Positions 1-9,436 of a DNA stretch of 64,000 nucleotides are shown here, one piece after another. Numbering within the stretch: position 1 is the stretch's first letter; each line of letters opens with the position of its first letter. The translations under genes and the position numbers were made by a program. Origin of the DNA: Aricia agestis (lineage: Eukaryota; Arthropoda; Insecta; Lepidoptera; Lycaenidae); NCBI RefSeq assembly GCF_905147365.1, contig NC_056428.1:27682001-27746000 (forward strand), in the 5' to 3' direction. The notes below the pieces were generated by a model. It made no database searches, had not been told where the DNA came from, and saw nothing but the letters and a program-made list of their open reading frames with translations.

Positions 1-138
1 TATAAAATTATGGAAGTCTGGGCTATTCATTTTGGGCTATTATTACGAATGACTTTATTTGTGCCGAATCTCACATTCCTCCGTACGCAAAATTCACGCT
101 TCCCAAATGGTATGAGTTTAGTTATAGTTAAAGTCTTA

Positions 139-471
139 GGGTCCCCGCAGACTTACAATTTCAAGTTGGCCGACTATCGTACAAACCACAGAAATAGATC
201 AAGATAGAAGCGCCATGTCGCTCCAATTTGCATGAACACGAGCGTGTCACTTTTTTCATACCTACTGTGACGTCACAAGAGCGAATTTCGAATCCGCGCG
301 TACGGGTATTCCCATCACTGAAGCGCTCTTGTGACGTCACAGTTATAGGTATGAAAAAAGTGACACGCTCGTGTTTGTATAAACACGAGCGACATGGCGC
401 TTCTATCTTGATCTATTTCTGTGGTTTGTACGATAGTCGGCCAACTTGAAATTGTATATCTGCGGGGACCC
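139..471. mobile_element. PIF/Harbinger-type foldback MITE
   Basis: A 333-bp element is almost entirely an inverted repeat. It begins GGGTCCCCGCAG and ends CTGCGGGGACCC. A second internal pair of arms includes TGTGACGTCACA-like palindromes. It is flanked by direct TTA duplications at 136-138 and 472-474, the TWA target pattern of PIF/Harbinger transposons. It has no coding capacity, and the superfamily is inferred from the duplication and the GGG terminus. Confidence 0.85.
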
Positions 472-737
472 TTATGCTACATTGTGGTGCATATTGATTA
501 AAATGGGTATAGTTGGATACAATAATTGTAAAAAACTTCTTGACAATTAATAATTATTGTAGCAGTTTTATCATAGAAGGTTTTTATATCAGTATCATTA
601 TTATTTCTTGTGGCTGTAAATTACATCGAGCATGTAACCATAATAGAGTTACCATAACAATTATCCGAAAAACATCAGTTTATTATAAGTTATTATTATC
701 GCTGATAAATTCAATAACAAATCACATTCATCCTTAA

Positions 738-954
738 GGGTGAAGCCAAACGAACGTAATTTTGTGAGTCTTGACTCTTGAGTCGCAGAATTTCTGCGGC
801 GTACTTAAATATCTTTTCATACAAATCATGACTCACAAAATAACGCTCGTGTGAATTAAACAGCACTCTTGTATGAAACTGAATGCAGCAGAATTTCTGC
901 CAGCCGAAATTCGGCGACACACAACTCACATATTACGCTCGTTTGGCTTCACCC
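738..954. mobile_element. PIF/Harbinger-type MITE, second family
   Basis: A 217-bp element has terminal inverted repeats GGGTGAAGCCAAACG and its complement. Direct TAA duplications sit at 735-737 and 955-957. The internal sequence contains the pair AGAATTTCTGC/GCAGAATTTCTGC and no coding capacity. A fragment resembling one end recurs at about 56222-56255, beside the P-like transposase pseudogene. Confidence 0.85.
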
Positions 955-1376
955 TAAAGTTAAACATTACTGAACCAATGACGCCGCTGCCACAATAATT
1001 TTAGCCAATCAGAAGGCAGCAATTTGCTGTGTATTGGTGGACTTTGTTAATAAAAAATACATTATAGCTGTAATAACTATGTGCTCGATGTATTAATAAT
1101 AATATACGGGACCTATATTATCATAAGCTTAAGTTAATGTAACCCAATTAAATTATTTTAATGAAACATTAATAATATTATGGCCTCAGAGAAATTATTA
1201 CATTCACAATAACCCGACCAAAGCATGTTGGTCTGCTATTGTGCCTGTGAAACATTTTCTCTGATAGTATTTGCGTTGCTTGTGCGACCCAGTTCGCCAT
1301 ATCATACAAAATACTACATATTTTCATGGCTATGTCATTAGTTTGAAACATGAGAATGCCATTTTGTAGTATGATA
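955..1376. other. AT-rich intergenic DNA, no feature recognised
   Basis: This stretch between two MITEs shows no coding signature, inverted repeat or recognised repeat. Confidence 0.6.
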
Positions 1377-1384
1377 GACTATTC

Positions 1385-1682
1385 CACAAAGTTAATATAC
1401 CTAGCGGAATGGAGAAACAAAGGCCTGAGCAAGCGAGATGTCACTATCAGTAACACTGCGTGGTAAAATGAGACGTGTGATACATGACAGCAGCACTTTT
1501 TTTTTGACGTCCAGTCGGCGCTTATCGGCGCGTTGACAATTTAATCTCATAGAATTCATGTTCAATCATGCTTGTGTAAGTGTATACGTACACATATTTT
1601 TACACGCAGTTAGAAACCAATTTCGGTTTCGTTTGACAGCTCGAGATTGTTGCTCTATTCCGCTAGTTATGTTAACTTTATG
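1385..1682. mobile_element. MITE with 8-bp target duplication, copy 1
   Basis: A 298-bp element has termini CACAAAGTTAATATACC and GTTAACTTTATG, with inner ends CTAGCGGAA...TTCCGCTAG. It is flanked by exact 8-bp direct repeats GACTATTC at 1377-1384 and 1683-1690. The close copy at 12124-12419 has a different 8-bp duplication, which confirms mobility. Eight-base duplications and a CA terminus fit hAT or P-superfamily elements; the sequence alone does not decide between them. Confidence 0.9.
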
Positions 1683-1690
1683 GACTATTC

Positions 1691-3633
1691 CCAAATCGCG
1701 GAATTCTGTCCGTAGCGGTCATTGATTCCCTGTCAAAAAACTTTTCATATTTCTTCGTTCTCTATACAAACTGCGATTGACAATAAAGTGACAGATGTTT
1801 CTAGTCTAAGGGCGATGTCGTATTTTGCATACACTATGTGAACAGAGTATGAATTATATCACTTCAAACTCATAAATAGTTGGAGATTATCATACGAAAA
1901 GTTACCAAGACGTTTTCCGACGAAACTAACTATATTAGTATATTTCTTTACATTCTTAAGTTAACAGAATGCAGTGCGAGTATTTTTCACATAGCCCCTA
2001 GACTAGAAAGCTCAATCACAGCTGGTGCCACCTTAAATTGTTCTGACTATAGTACTGATCGAACAAGAAAAAATTTGGAAGTTGCATTAAAATAATAGAA
2101 TTGTTGTGAAAAAGTTGTTTTGTCGAGTTGTTGAACACTATATTATCATAGTTCTTAGAATAGATTAACGAATTTATTTTTTATAGTATTAGGTTATTTC
2201 ATACAATACATATTTAATAAGTTACTTTTTATTTAGCGTGGTATAATAATTTGTGGCAATAATAACAGTTTGCTAGAAAGAGATGTTTTTTCAGTCACTT
2301 TTTCATCGCTTCGCTAAAGCCTGGTCATCGAACACGTAGACATTCCGCTGTTCTTCTGTCGCTAGTCGTTACCTATTTTTTCAAAAGTTCAAAAGCGAAT
2401 CTTAAAAGGCTCTAGAGTTCTGTTCAGTGACTTTCGTTCTATTAAATAACACTTTCGCATGGAAACTCATTAGCTGAATATAATAAAATGTGCTTAACAT
2501 TACGTAAATATAACGAGTTTCCTACATACCAATTAGATCCCATGATCAAATTGCTATCTTGGTAACTACAACACCAAGTTTGAAAGAGAGGAGTGGCGAT
2601 ACGTCAGTGGCCGAATTTCTACGTGTTCGGTTATAGGTCTATAGGAGATAGTTATATAAAGCCAAACCAAACTTTTTGACCATTAGAAAATGCTATACAC
2701 GAATTTCAGTACCTATAAAATATGTATTACAAAGGCTTTGCAATTTTGCAAATAGATACATATTATATAAAGATTCCCCATGCAATTTGCCTCAATGTTA
2801 TATTCTTAATGTTTCGCATTACGATATCATGTAAAATTATAACAAAAATTTTACTTTTTATTTTAGAGGTAAGTGTAGCTAGTAGAAAATAATGTTTATA
2901 GTTTGACGAGGATTAAAAGGCTTGTTGACTAATTTATTACCAGTCTAAAATATAAGGAAATTAAAAAAACATTAAAAATATCTTTATACATTTGTTTATA
3001 TGGAAAAACTTGTGAGGGTTATAGAGTAAGTTCCAATATTCAATCCAGTATACGTCAGGAATCGACGCCATACTGTTAATTCGTTCCGAAATATTCTCTC
3101 CAGTGCATTGACTTATTATGTCTTGGTTGTGATGTCACGATTTGAAATATTACTACATAGTGTTGGTAAAAATAGCATTAGCAATAATAATTAATTCTTA
3201 AATGCCCATTACCAATAATTCAATTAACTAATCATATTTGCTAAAAAATACGATTGCTAATAATAATATCGTGCGCAGCAATAGTCTGCGATCATGAAAA
3301 AATTCACGTCAGCGATATACGCACCGTAGCGCTAACTATGTACTATCTATTGTACTTGCTATAATAAGCAATTTTTCACTCGATGTGAAATAAATCTAGA
3401 TGCGAGCGATGCGATGCGAACCGAGAGTTCGCGATGCCATGATTTTAGCAAATAGCAAATAATAGCACGTAGAATGCTATGACATGAGAATTAACACGTT
3501 AATGAAATTTCCATCACTATTATGACATACTACTAGTGACTATCAATACAATATGGCGTCGGATACATGACGTCATGAGCACTAGCTAGTATACTGGAAC
3601 TTACGCTTAACCTTAGCGACAATCTTAGCTACC
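1691..3633. other. Intergenic AT-rich DNA without recognised features
   Basis: About 1.9 kb has no exon-like open frames and no clear element ends. The spaced motif pair ACACGTAGACATTCCGC (about 2333) and TTTCTACGTGTTCGG (about 2616) could be remnants of a foldback element, but the match is weak. Confidence 0.5.
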
Positions 3634-3636
3634 TAA

Positions 3637-4128
3637 GGGGGATATTAGATTATCATATATATTGGATTCGAGATCATTGAGTCAATTAAATTGGATAATG
3701 TAATATAGACACATGATTCATTTCTTCTTTGATTTTTGACATTTGCTGAGAGATTGGATTCAATACGGTCATAGAAATTGGTGTTGCCAGTTAATATAAA
3801 AAAGAGTTTTTAATTTCTTGTTCGTTAATATGTTTCAAATAATGTAATGTAATTATTTTTTTAATTATATACTTGGATAACCTTGCTGAAATAACAAAAA
3901 ACAAGCCATATTAAAAATGACGATGTCTTTTGATAAATCGAATTCTCTGAGATCTAGTAACCCTGACGTCAATACCTGTCAGCGTTAGCGCTCTCCATTG
4001 GCTATTGAAACCACATATAACTTAAAATAGGATCAATGAAATATGATAATGTAATATGCAGATATGATCAAATGATCATATATATTGGATCCTATATATG
4101 ATCATATAAATGATAATGTAATACCCCC
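3637..4128. mobile_element. PIF/Harbinger-type MITE, ~490-bp family, copy 1
   Basis: The element begins GGGGGATATTAGATTATCAT and ends GATAATGTAATACCCCC. Direct TAA duplications lie at 3634-3636 and 4129-4131. A full-length copy in the opposite orientation occupies 62219-62712. No coding capacity is seen. The right-hand TAA is also the left flank of the next element. Confidence 0.88.
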
Positions 4129-4131
4129 TAA

Positions 4132-4264
4132 GGGTGGGTTGCACCAACTCACTTTAACTATAACTTTAACTTTAACCATAACAAAATGTCAAATGAACTG
4201 TCAAATCCCTAGTAAAATTTGACGATAACCTTAACTATATCTACGCCTCTGGTGCAACCCACCC
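4132..4264. mobile_element. Small MITE abutting the previous element
   Basis: A 133-bp element has ends GGGTGGGTTGCACCA and TGGTGCAACCCACCC. Its interior alternates TTTAACTATAAC-type repeats. Flanks are TAA on the left and TTA on the right, so the target duplication may be TA only. Related elements lie at 44115-44425, 52753-52880 and, more weakly, about 46590-46720. It starts immediately after the TAA duplication of the 3637-4128 element. Confidence 0.75.
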
Positions 4265-4267
4265 TTA

Positions 4268-4890
4268 ACAGTTTGTTTTCAGATGTAAATAAATACAAAA
4301 AATAATAATTTTAGATTGTGTTAGATTTCTATGGACTTGCATTCCTTGGGAGTATTAGAGTTTGCTTGTGTATTAGAAATTAGAAATATATAAATGCTTT
4401 TTGAGTTTATGAAGAATAAGAAAAAAGTAACTTTTGATGATCTTTTTGCTTATTAATTAATGTGCAATATGACCTGTGTGAGGATGTGATGAGTGATGAC
4501 TGATGACAAATCGTTATGAGAATAGGCTTTGTCACTTTGGTGTGTAGGCACTTTGTTTTAATACCAAACATGATTTATAATTTTTGAAATTCTTCTAATG
4601 ACTAAGAAGTTAAAATCGTCATCGTAACAGCTTAAGTAACAAGTAAAAATAGTTTGGAGTCTAAACTAAAGTGAAGAATCGTCTAAACTTTAGACGTCTT
4701 TAGTCGTCATTAGTCTAATCGAAACTAGACTTTAGAGTTTAGACGATTCATAAAAATTTTAGTGTAAAAAATGGGGCATAAAAATAAAATATCATACCTT
4801 ATAAAAATACAATTTAAAACAAAATCCTTCAATTTCCAAAATAATTGGTAATGTGTTATTGATTTTATCTCTTACGTTAAAGTAATTATA
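4268..4890. other. Intergenic DNA with one imperfect hairpin
   Basis: No gene is seen. An imperfect inverted repeat at about 4675-4748 pairs GAATCGTCTAAACTTTAGACG with GAGTTTAGACGATTC, possibly a worn MITE. Confidence 0.5.
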
Positions 4891-4896
4891 ACTTAT

Positions 4897-5110
4897 GGCC
4901 TGTTTCGCCACTTCCTGATAATTGTCGGATAGGCTTTAGTCCACAACTTATCTGAGAGATACTCCATACTCTATCCGTCAGATAAGTTGTGTATGGCTAT
5001 ACACAGGCTTTAGTCCACAACTTATCTGAGAGATACTCCATACTCTATCCGTCAGATAAGTTGTGTATAGCCTATCCGGCACTAATATCAGGAAGTGGTG
5101 AAACAGCACC
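4897..5110. mobile_element. MITE with internal 74-bp tandem duplication
   Basis: The termini are GGCCTGTTTCGCCACTTCCT and AGGAAGTGGTGAAACAG. Inside, a unit beginning AGGCTTTAGTCCACAAC is present at 4931 and again at 5005, a 74-bp period. Each unit is itself a hairpin around CTTATCTGAGAGATACTCC. Related elements form an abutting pair at 39294-39553. Confidence 0.75.
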
Positions 5111-5164
5111 TAGGCTTTTTTATTAGTAAAACATTGTAAGTTATTATTAAAACGTACATCTAAT

Positions 5165-5282
5165 ATATAAAATTCTCAAATAAAATTTTGTGAGCATGTT
5201 GAGTAGGTCTGAGAATCGGCCAACATGTATTTTTCATACAAAAAAAATATATGGCAAAACAATATTTGCCGGGACAGCTAGT
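5165..5282 (-). repeat. Helitron-like repeat fragment
   Basis: On the minus strand the fragment begins ACTAGCTGTCCCGGCAAAT and continues with GTTTTGCCATAT. The same start is seen at 45645. The CTAGT-type end resembles the 3' ends of lepidopteran Helitron-like elements; the class assignment is from memory of such repeats. Confidence 0.5.
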
Positions 5283-6600
5283 ACGTTTAAAATTTTATAT
5301 TTATAATATGTAATTCAGATACACATTGTTGATCATTTTAGTAAAGGAGTAAGATTTGGATTTTGGGCCAGAAGCAACACCAATAAGTTGACTAACCTGT
5401 AAATTTAAAATTAAGATAACCTTTTGCCTTACGCAAAAAAGATGTGCCTGTTTATTGAATTTTTATGCCGATTTTTTAACAAAGTGCTAAATAAGTCAAG
5501 CTTTACGTTAAGAATTTCTTACCTAATCCTTTGTCAAAATAACGCCTTCTCTTTTATGAATACGAAGAAAGAGAGAGATGACACTTCATTAATCCGTGAT
5601 TAAATTTAATCTAGACTGGGGCAATTTGTCCTTGGCGTACCCACGATTTTAAGCTCGTAAGCTTTAATAAGAAAAAAACCTTTGTGCTTTCCCGTGGTGT
5701 ATACTACCTATAATAATGTGTATTACCTACCAGATTTCATTAAAATCGGTCCAGTAGTTCGCGTAACAAACAATCATCTGATCTCCTTACAATTTTCTAT
5801 CATATTTGTAGCATGAATTTAAGTAAACATATAGGTTGATAAACAGTGTAATTTAGAAATAAGTACTGCTTAAGTAAGTACTTAATAATCCTACACGTTT
5901 TTTCTGTGCTAGTATAGTTGTTTTATATTGTTAGTGATTTAGATGTTTATAAAGCAATATTTCTTTGAATTTATACATGATTTGCACGTTTATTGCAATT
6001 ATTATAATATGAAATTAAGTGATTGTAAAAATAAACTATGTAAAAATTAATTTGTCTATTTCGTATGTTATTAATTACCTAATACCTATTATTTTTTTCA
6101 TTTACTAATTAGTAATTACTATGTAAATGTAAATCTATTAGTATAAATTCATCTTTATTGGTTTAAATTTAAAACTGTTCAAACATTAAGAACTCTTATT
6201 GTTTAATCTTGAAGAACTCTATCTTATAAATTAAAACTCTATGCTAAAAAGTAGAGTTGAAAACCGAACACCAAGCGACTAATAATAATTGCTACCGTGT
6301 TCATATTTTGTAAAGTGCTCCGAATTCCGGACTCTATGAAAATAATTAAAAAATTCTTTATTTCAGACAATAATTACAGTGAATGTTTGTTAGAAAGTAG
6401 AAACAGAGAACATAATAACCTATGTTAGTATACAATTCTGATTGTTTGATTATAACAACTTTCAAAACCACATTCTTAATGTCTCATATTGTGTAGTAAT
6501 AAATTCCTATGATTAGGATGATGGAAATAGCAATTAACAATCCTTAAAGATGCCATGTCCTACCCACTGTCGTTTCCCCTGACATCATCACAGTGGGTAG
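5283..6600. other. AT-rich intergenic DNA
   Basis: No gene is seen. Around 5640-5800 a fragment contains TTTCATTAAAATCGGTCCAGT, a phrase typical of LINE/Helitron tails in Lepidoptera. A short hairpin CCTACCCACTGT...ACAGTGGGTAG lies at 6556-6600. Confidence 0.5.
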
Positions 6601-6603
6601 AAG

Positions 6604-7124
6604 CAGTGGCGGGGCAAGACATAAATTTGATGTGGGCAAGATATATTATGCGAGGCCCCCTGATGGGTAACGCTAGTGCAGTGTTCCGCAAACTTTTTGT
6701 GTTCGAGGCACATCTAGAAAAATGAAAATTTTTGGAGGTATACCACAAATTAATCAGCGTGTACAGGGGTGCTCTGAGGTAATATTTTAAGACGATCGAC
6801 GAAGGGATGGGCCCTTCGTCGATCGTCTTAAAATGTTCCCTTTTCTGGTTCTTATAAAATAGGAATATACACGACGACATTTGAGGCACACCAACTACTA
6901 TACCACCCTATAGTCTGTACCTACTATCTTTAGATTTCTAAAAATTTTTTGCAATAATTTTTAATCCTATTTTAAAATAAGCCGGTTTTTTATTATTTAT
7001 TGCTAGATGAGTTAATATAATAAAAAAATAAGTATTATGGTTTGCGTAGCGCGAGGCCCCTTAGACCGCGAGGTCGTAGCCCGTAGGCGGTAGCCCACAT
7101 CGCCCACGCCTTTCGCCGCCTCTG
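6604..7124. mobile_element. hAT-like non-autonomous element, with nested insertion
   Basis: The left end is CAGTGGCGGGGCAAGAC and the right end GCCTTTCGCCGCCTCTG, a hAT-style CAGWGGCGG terminal pair. No clean 8-bp duplication was found. A second CAG-initiated end (CAGTGTTCCGCAAACTTT) starts at about 6681, suggesting nesting. A perfect 23-bp-arm hairpin lies at 6784-6834. Confidence 0.55.
6784..6834. repeat. Perfect inverted repeat, 23-bp arms
   Basis: The arms 6784-6806 and 6812-6834 (core GACGATCGACGAAGGG) are exact complements separated by 5 nt. They sit inside the hAT-like element. Confidence 0.9.
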
Positions 7125-7820
7125 AGTAATATAATTAGAATCTGCCATCAGAACTCTTTAAAACTAATTTTAGAAGGCGGAAGTTATGCAGCGGGTAGTT
7201 TATCTAGAATTACTGTGTTATCGTACATTTAGCACTTAGGCTCGGCTTTTAATTATTGTAACACGGACGCTGGCGAACTGCCAGAAGTGCCAGACATTCC
7301 ATTTGACTGTGCACTTGTGATTTTTAATTATTTTACATTACATGTTAAGGAGAAAATCAGAACTTAGATTACTTTAGACTAGTCTAGAACGACTTACCTA
7401 TCCCTTCTGAATGTGACTCTTCACGACTTTAGCGAATCCTGGGATATAAGTAATATTACTTACTACCATAGTTTTTATCACGGTAAAATGTTCGAATCCT
7501 GTGCGATGAGGCAATGAAAACAAAGACATGCGGGCATCATGAATTTGCCAAACGGAGTAAAACTAAAAAATTTTATAGAGTTCATAATAATACAACAAAA
7601 TATTTATACTTGAATACAATGTAGAGCCCTTGGTCTCAATACGAATATACACAAACGTCGTACTCCTAAAGTAATAACGATTTATTTATATAAAACGTCT
7701 GTATATTTCAGGTACGTTATTTTACATTTTATTCCGTAGTTTGAAATAAACATAGTCTTGTTTTGTAAAGTTAAACTACGCCACAGCTCCCATTAGAGAC
7801 AGATACGTTAATAATCCATA
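7125..7820. other. AT-rich intergenic DNA, nothing recognised
   Basis: No coding frame, element end or inverted repeat was identified in this interval. Confidence 0.55.
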
Positions 7821-7823
7821 CTA

Positions 7824-8396
7824 ATATTATAAATGCGAAAGTGTGTCTGTCTGTTCCCTCTTCACGCCCAAACCGCTGAACAGATTTTGCTGAAATTTTA
7901 TATAGAGATACAGAGTGAGGACGACATCAGATAATTTTTAGGGTTCCGTACCCGAAGGGAAAAACGGGACCCTATGGGCTATGACTGAGACTTCGATGTC
8001 TGTCCGTCTTATCTGTCTATCTGTCTGTCTCCAGGCTGTATCTGAATAACAGCTAGACTTCTGAAATTTGTTTCTGTTGCCGCTATAACAACAAATATGT
8101 AAGTACTAAAAATAAATATATAAGCGGGGCTCCCATGACACAACAAACGTGAATTTTATGTGCCTTTTTTGCTGGATATCAATAATGGTAACATGTAGAC
8201 ACATGAAATTTTCACATAATCTTCAATTAAGTATTATATTATGTATACTTTATTAATTAATAACAAAATTTTAAATAAAATAAATTGCCTATCTTTGCTC
8301 TATACACTGTACGGAACCCTTCGTGCGCGACCCCGACTTGCACTTGGCCGATTATTATCCTTGAAAAATGTACGGTCCGCGCGATAGACGAATTTG
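7824..8396 (+). mobile_element. Helitron-like fragment split by another repeat
   Basis: The left part (7824-7936) contains ATTATAAATGCGAAAGTGTG and CACGCCCAAACCGCTGAAC. The right part (about 8360-8396) resumes with GAAAAATGTACGGTCCGCGC. Related copies at 13035-13318, 31556-31740 and 33285-33430 carry these phrases together, so the 7938-8357 repeat appears inserted into this element. Confidence 0.6.
7938..8357 (-). repeat. Dispersed TACGGAACCC repeat family
   Basis: The repeat runs from AGGGTTCCGTACCCGAAGGG through a GTCTGTCCGTCT tract to GGAACCCTTCGTGCGCGA and CACTTGGCCGATTA. At least eight other copies or fragments lie in this window, near 15848, 24355, 30185, 30830, 32030, 42865, 44504 and 50082. 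The transposon class is unknown to me; I saw no coding capacity in any copy. Confidence 0.8.
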
Positions 8397-8400
8397 TCAT

Positions 8401-9060
8401 GTAGTGATTAATTTATTTGATTTTATACAGGTGCAGCAAAACGAATTCATGATAAGTAGAGTGTGTATGTGCTGGTAGTTGGTACCATAAGATGTAGCTT
8501 TATATTTTTTGGGATCTGTCTGATTGTTATCCTTCTACAATACAAGTCGACAGACCAATTAATTCACTATTAGTAGTTAATCGAAATAAGATCCTGTTCC
8601 GCGTGCCTAGTACGTACGTCTTAATATAGCTTTTCCGGAAGTTTTGCGCTTAATAACATAAGGTACATACAAAGCTACGAAGCCAAAACATCCGATTTAG
8701 GTGAGAATTGTAATATAGGTACATTAACGAAACCGATAAGATGACTTCCAAACGAACTGAAAAACATACAAGGCCGGCTTCCATTCAAACGGACGTAGTG
8801 TTCTTGGAGTGCTGACTGGGCAATGGGCATATTTTGGTTGAATACCGTCAAAGCACACCACAGATCTTAAGCATTTAGTATAGATAATAGGCCAGTGTTT
8901 CACAAATGGGCTACGCCTAGTTTAAGTAATGGCGCTTGATGAGCACCTGCGGCATAATTAATATCAGGGTAAGTAGGCGGGGTTAATTAGACAATTTGTT
9001 TACTTTTATCCGGAAACTAGGGGTTCATGAAGTCAAAATTTTTGAGAAACCCTGGTATAG
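8401..9060. other. Intergenic DNA upstream of the GTPase gene
   Basis: Unique-looking sequence with no identified repeat. It directly precedes the E-box and TATA region of the GTPase gene. Confidence 0.5.
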
Positions 9061-9061
9061 G

Positions 9062-9173
9062 CACGTGGGCCCTTACATCCAATCGCAACACGTGTCTCCC
9101 AACACTATAAAACTATATTTGATTTCCGCATTATAAAATATGTTTCGACATTGGCTTGGCCTCACGCCACGTG
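9062..9173 (+). promoter_or_regulatory. Putative promoter: three CACGTG E-boxes and TATA-like boxes
   Basis: Three exact CACGTG palindromes occur at 9062-9067, 9089-9094 and 9168-9173. TATAAAA occurs at 9106-9112 and 9132-9138. The cluster lies 176-287 bp upstream of the GTPase start codon. CACGTG is the core site of bHLH, bHLH-PAS and bHLH-Zip factors such as CLK/CYC or Myc/Max. Use as a promoter is inferred from position and clustering. Confidence 0.5.
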
Positions 9174-9196
9174 GTGTCAGGAAGCGACACGTAAAC

Positions 9197-9346
9197 ATGG
9201 CCGGTGCTCTTGGCCAGATCTTGACCCATTAACACGATGTCAGAGCTGTTCCGATATTTTTAGCCGGACGGCGCAGCGGGACTACAGTGGGCGATCGGGC
9301 GCCGCACTCGCTGGTCCCGATTGTAACGCAATGCTCTGAGATGTGA
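9197..9346 (+). promoter_or_regulatory. Short upstream ORFs in the GTPase leader
   Basis: Four ATG-initiated short frames precede the start codon: 9197-9232, 9237-9263, 9331-9339 and the two-codon ATG-TGA at 9341-9346. An in-frame TGA at 9337-9339 excludes an upstream extension of the main frame within this exon. If transcription begins near the TATA boxes, these frames would lie in the mRNA and could limit translation. Confidence 0.45.
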
Positions 9347-9348
9347 AC

Positions 9349-9436
9349 ATGACAACCCGCGGGATAAGACGCAAGAAGTCCTCGCTCTCCGAAGTGAAAG
9401 TGGCGGTGGTTGGTGCACCGTCGGTCGGCAAAAGCG
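9349..9436 (+). CDS. GTPase gene exon 1 (start codon, P-loop)
   Basis: Codes residues 1-29 plus one base and ends inside codon 30, just after the GKS of the P-loop. The donor is G|GTTAGT. Basic residues RRKK precede the GTPase core. Confidence 0.88.

Noticed and set aside
7938..8357. Possible gene with a GTCTGTCCGTCT-rich exon
   Set aside because: The same sequence occurs in many dispersed copies and has no frame.
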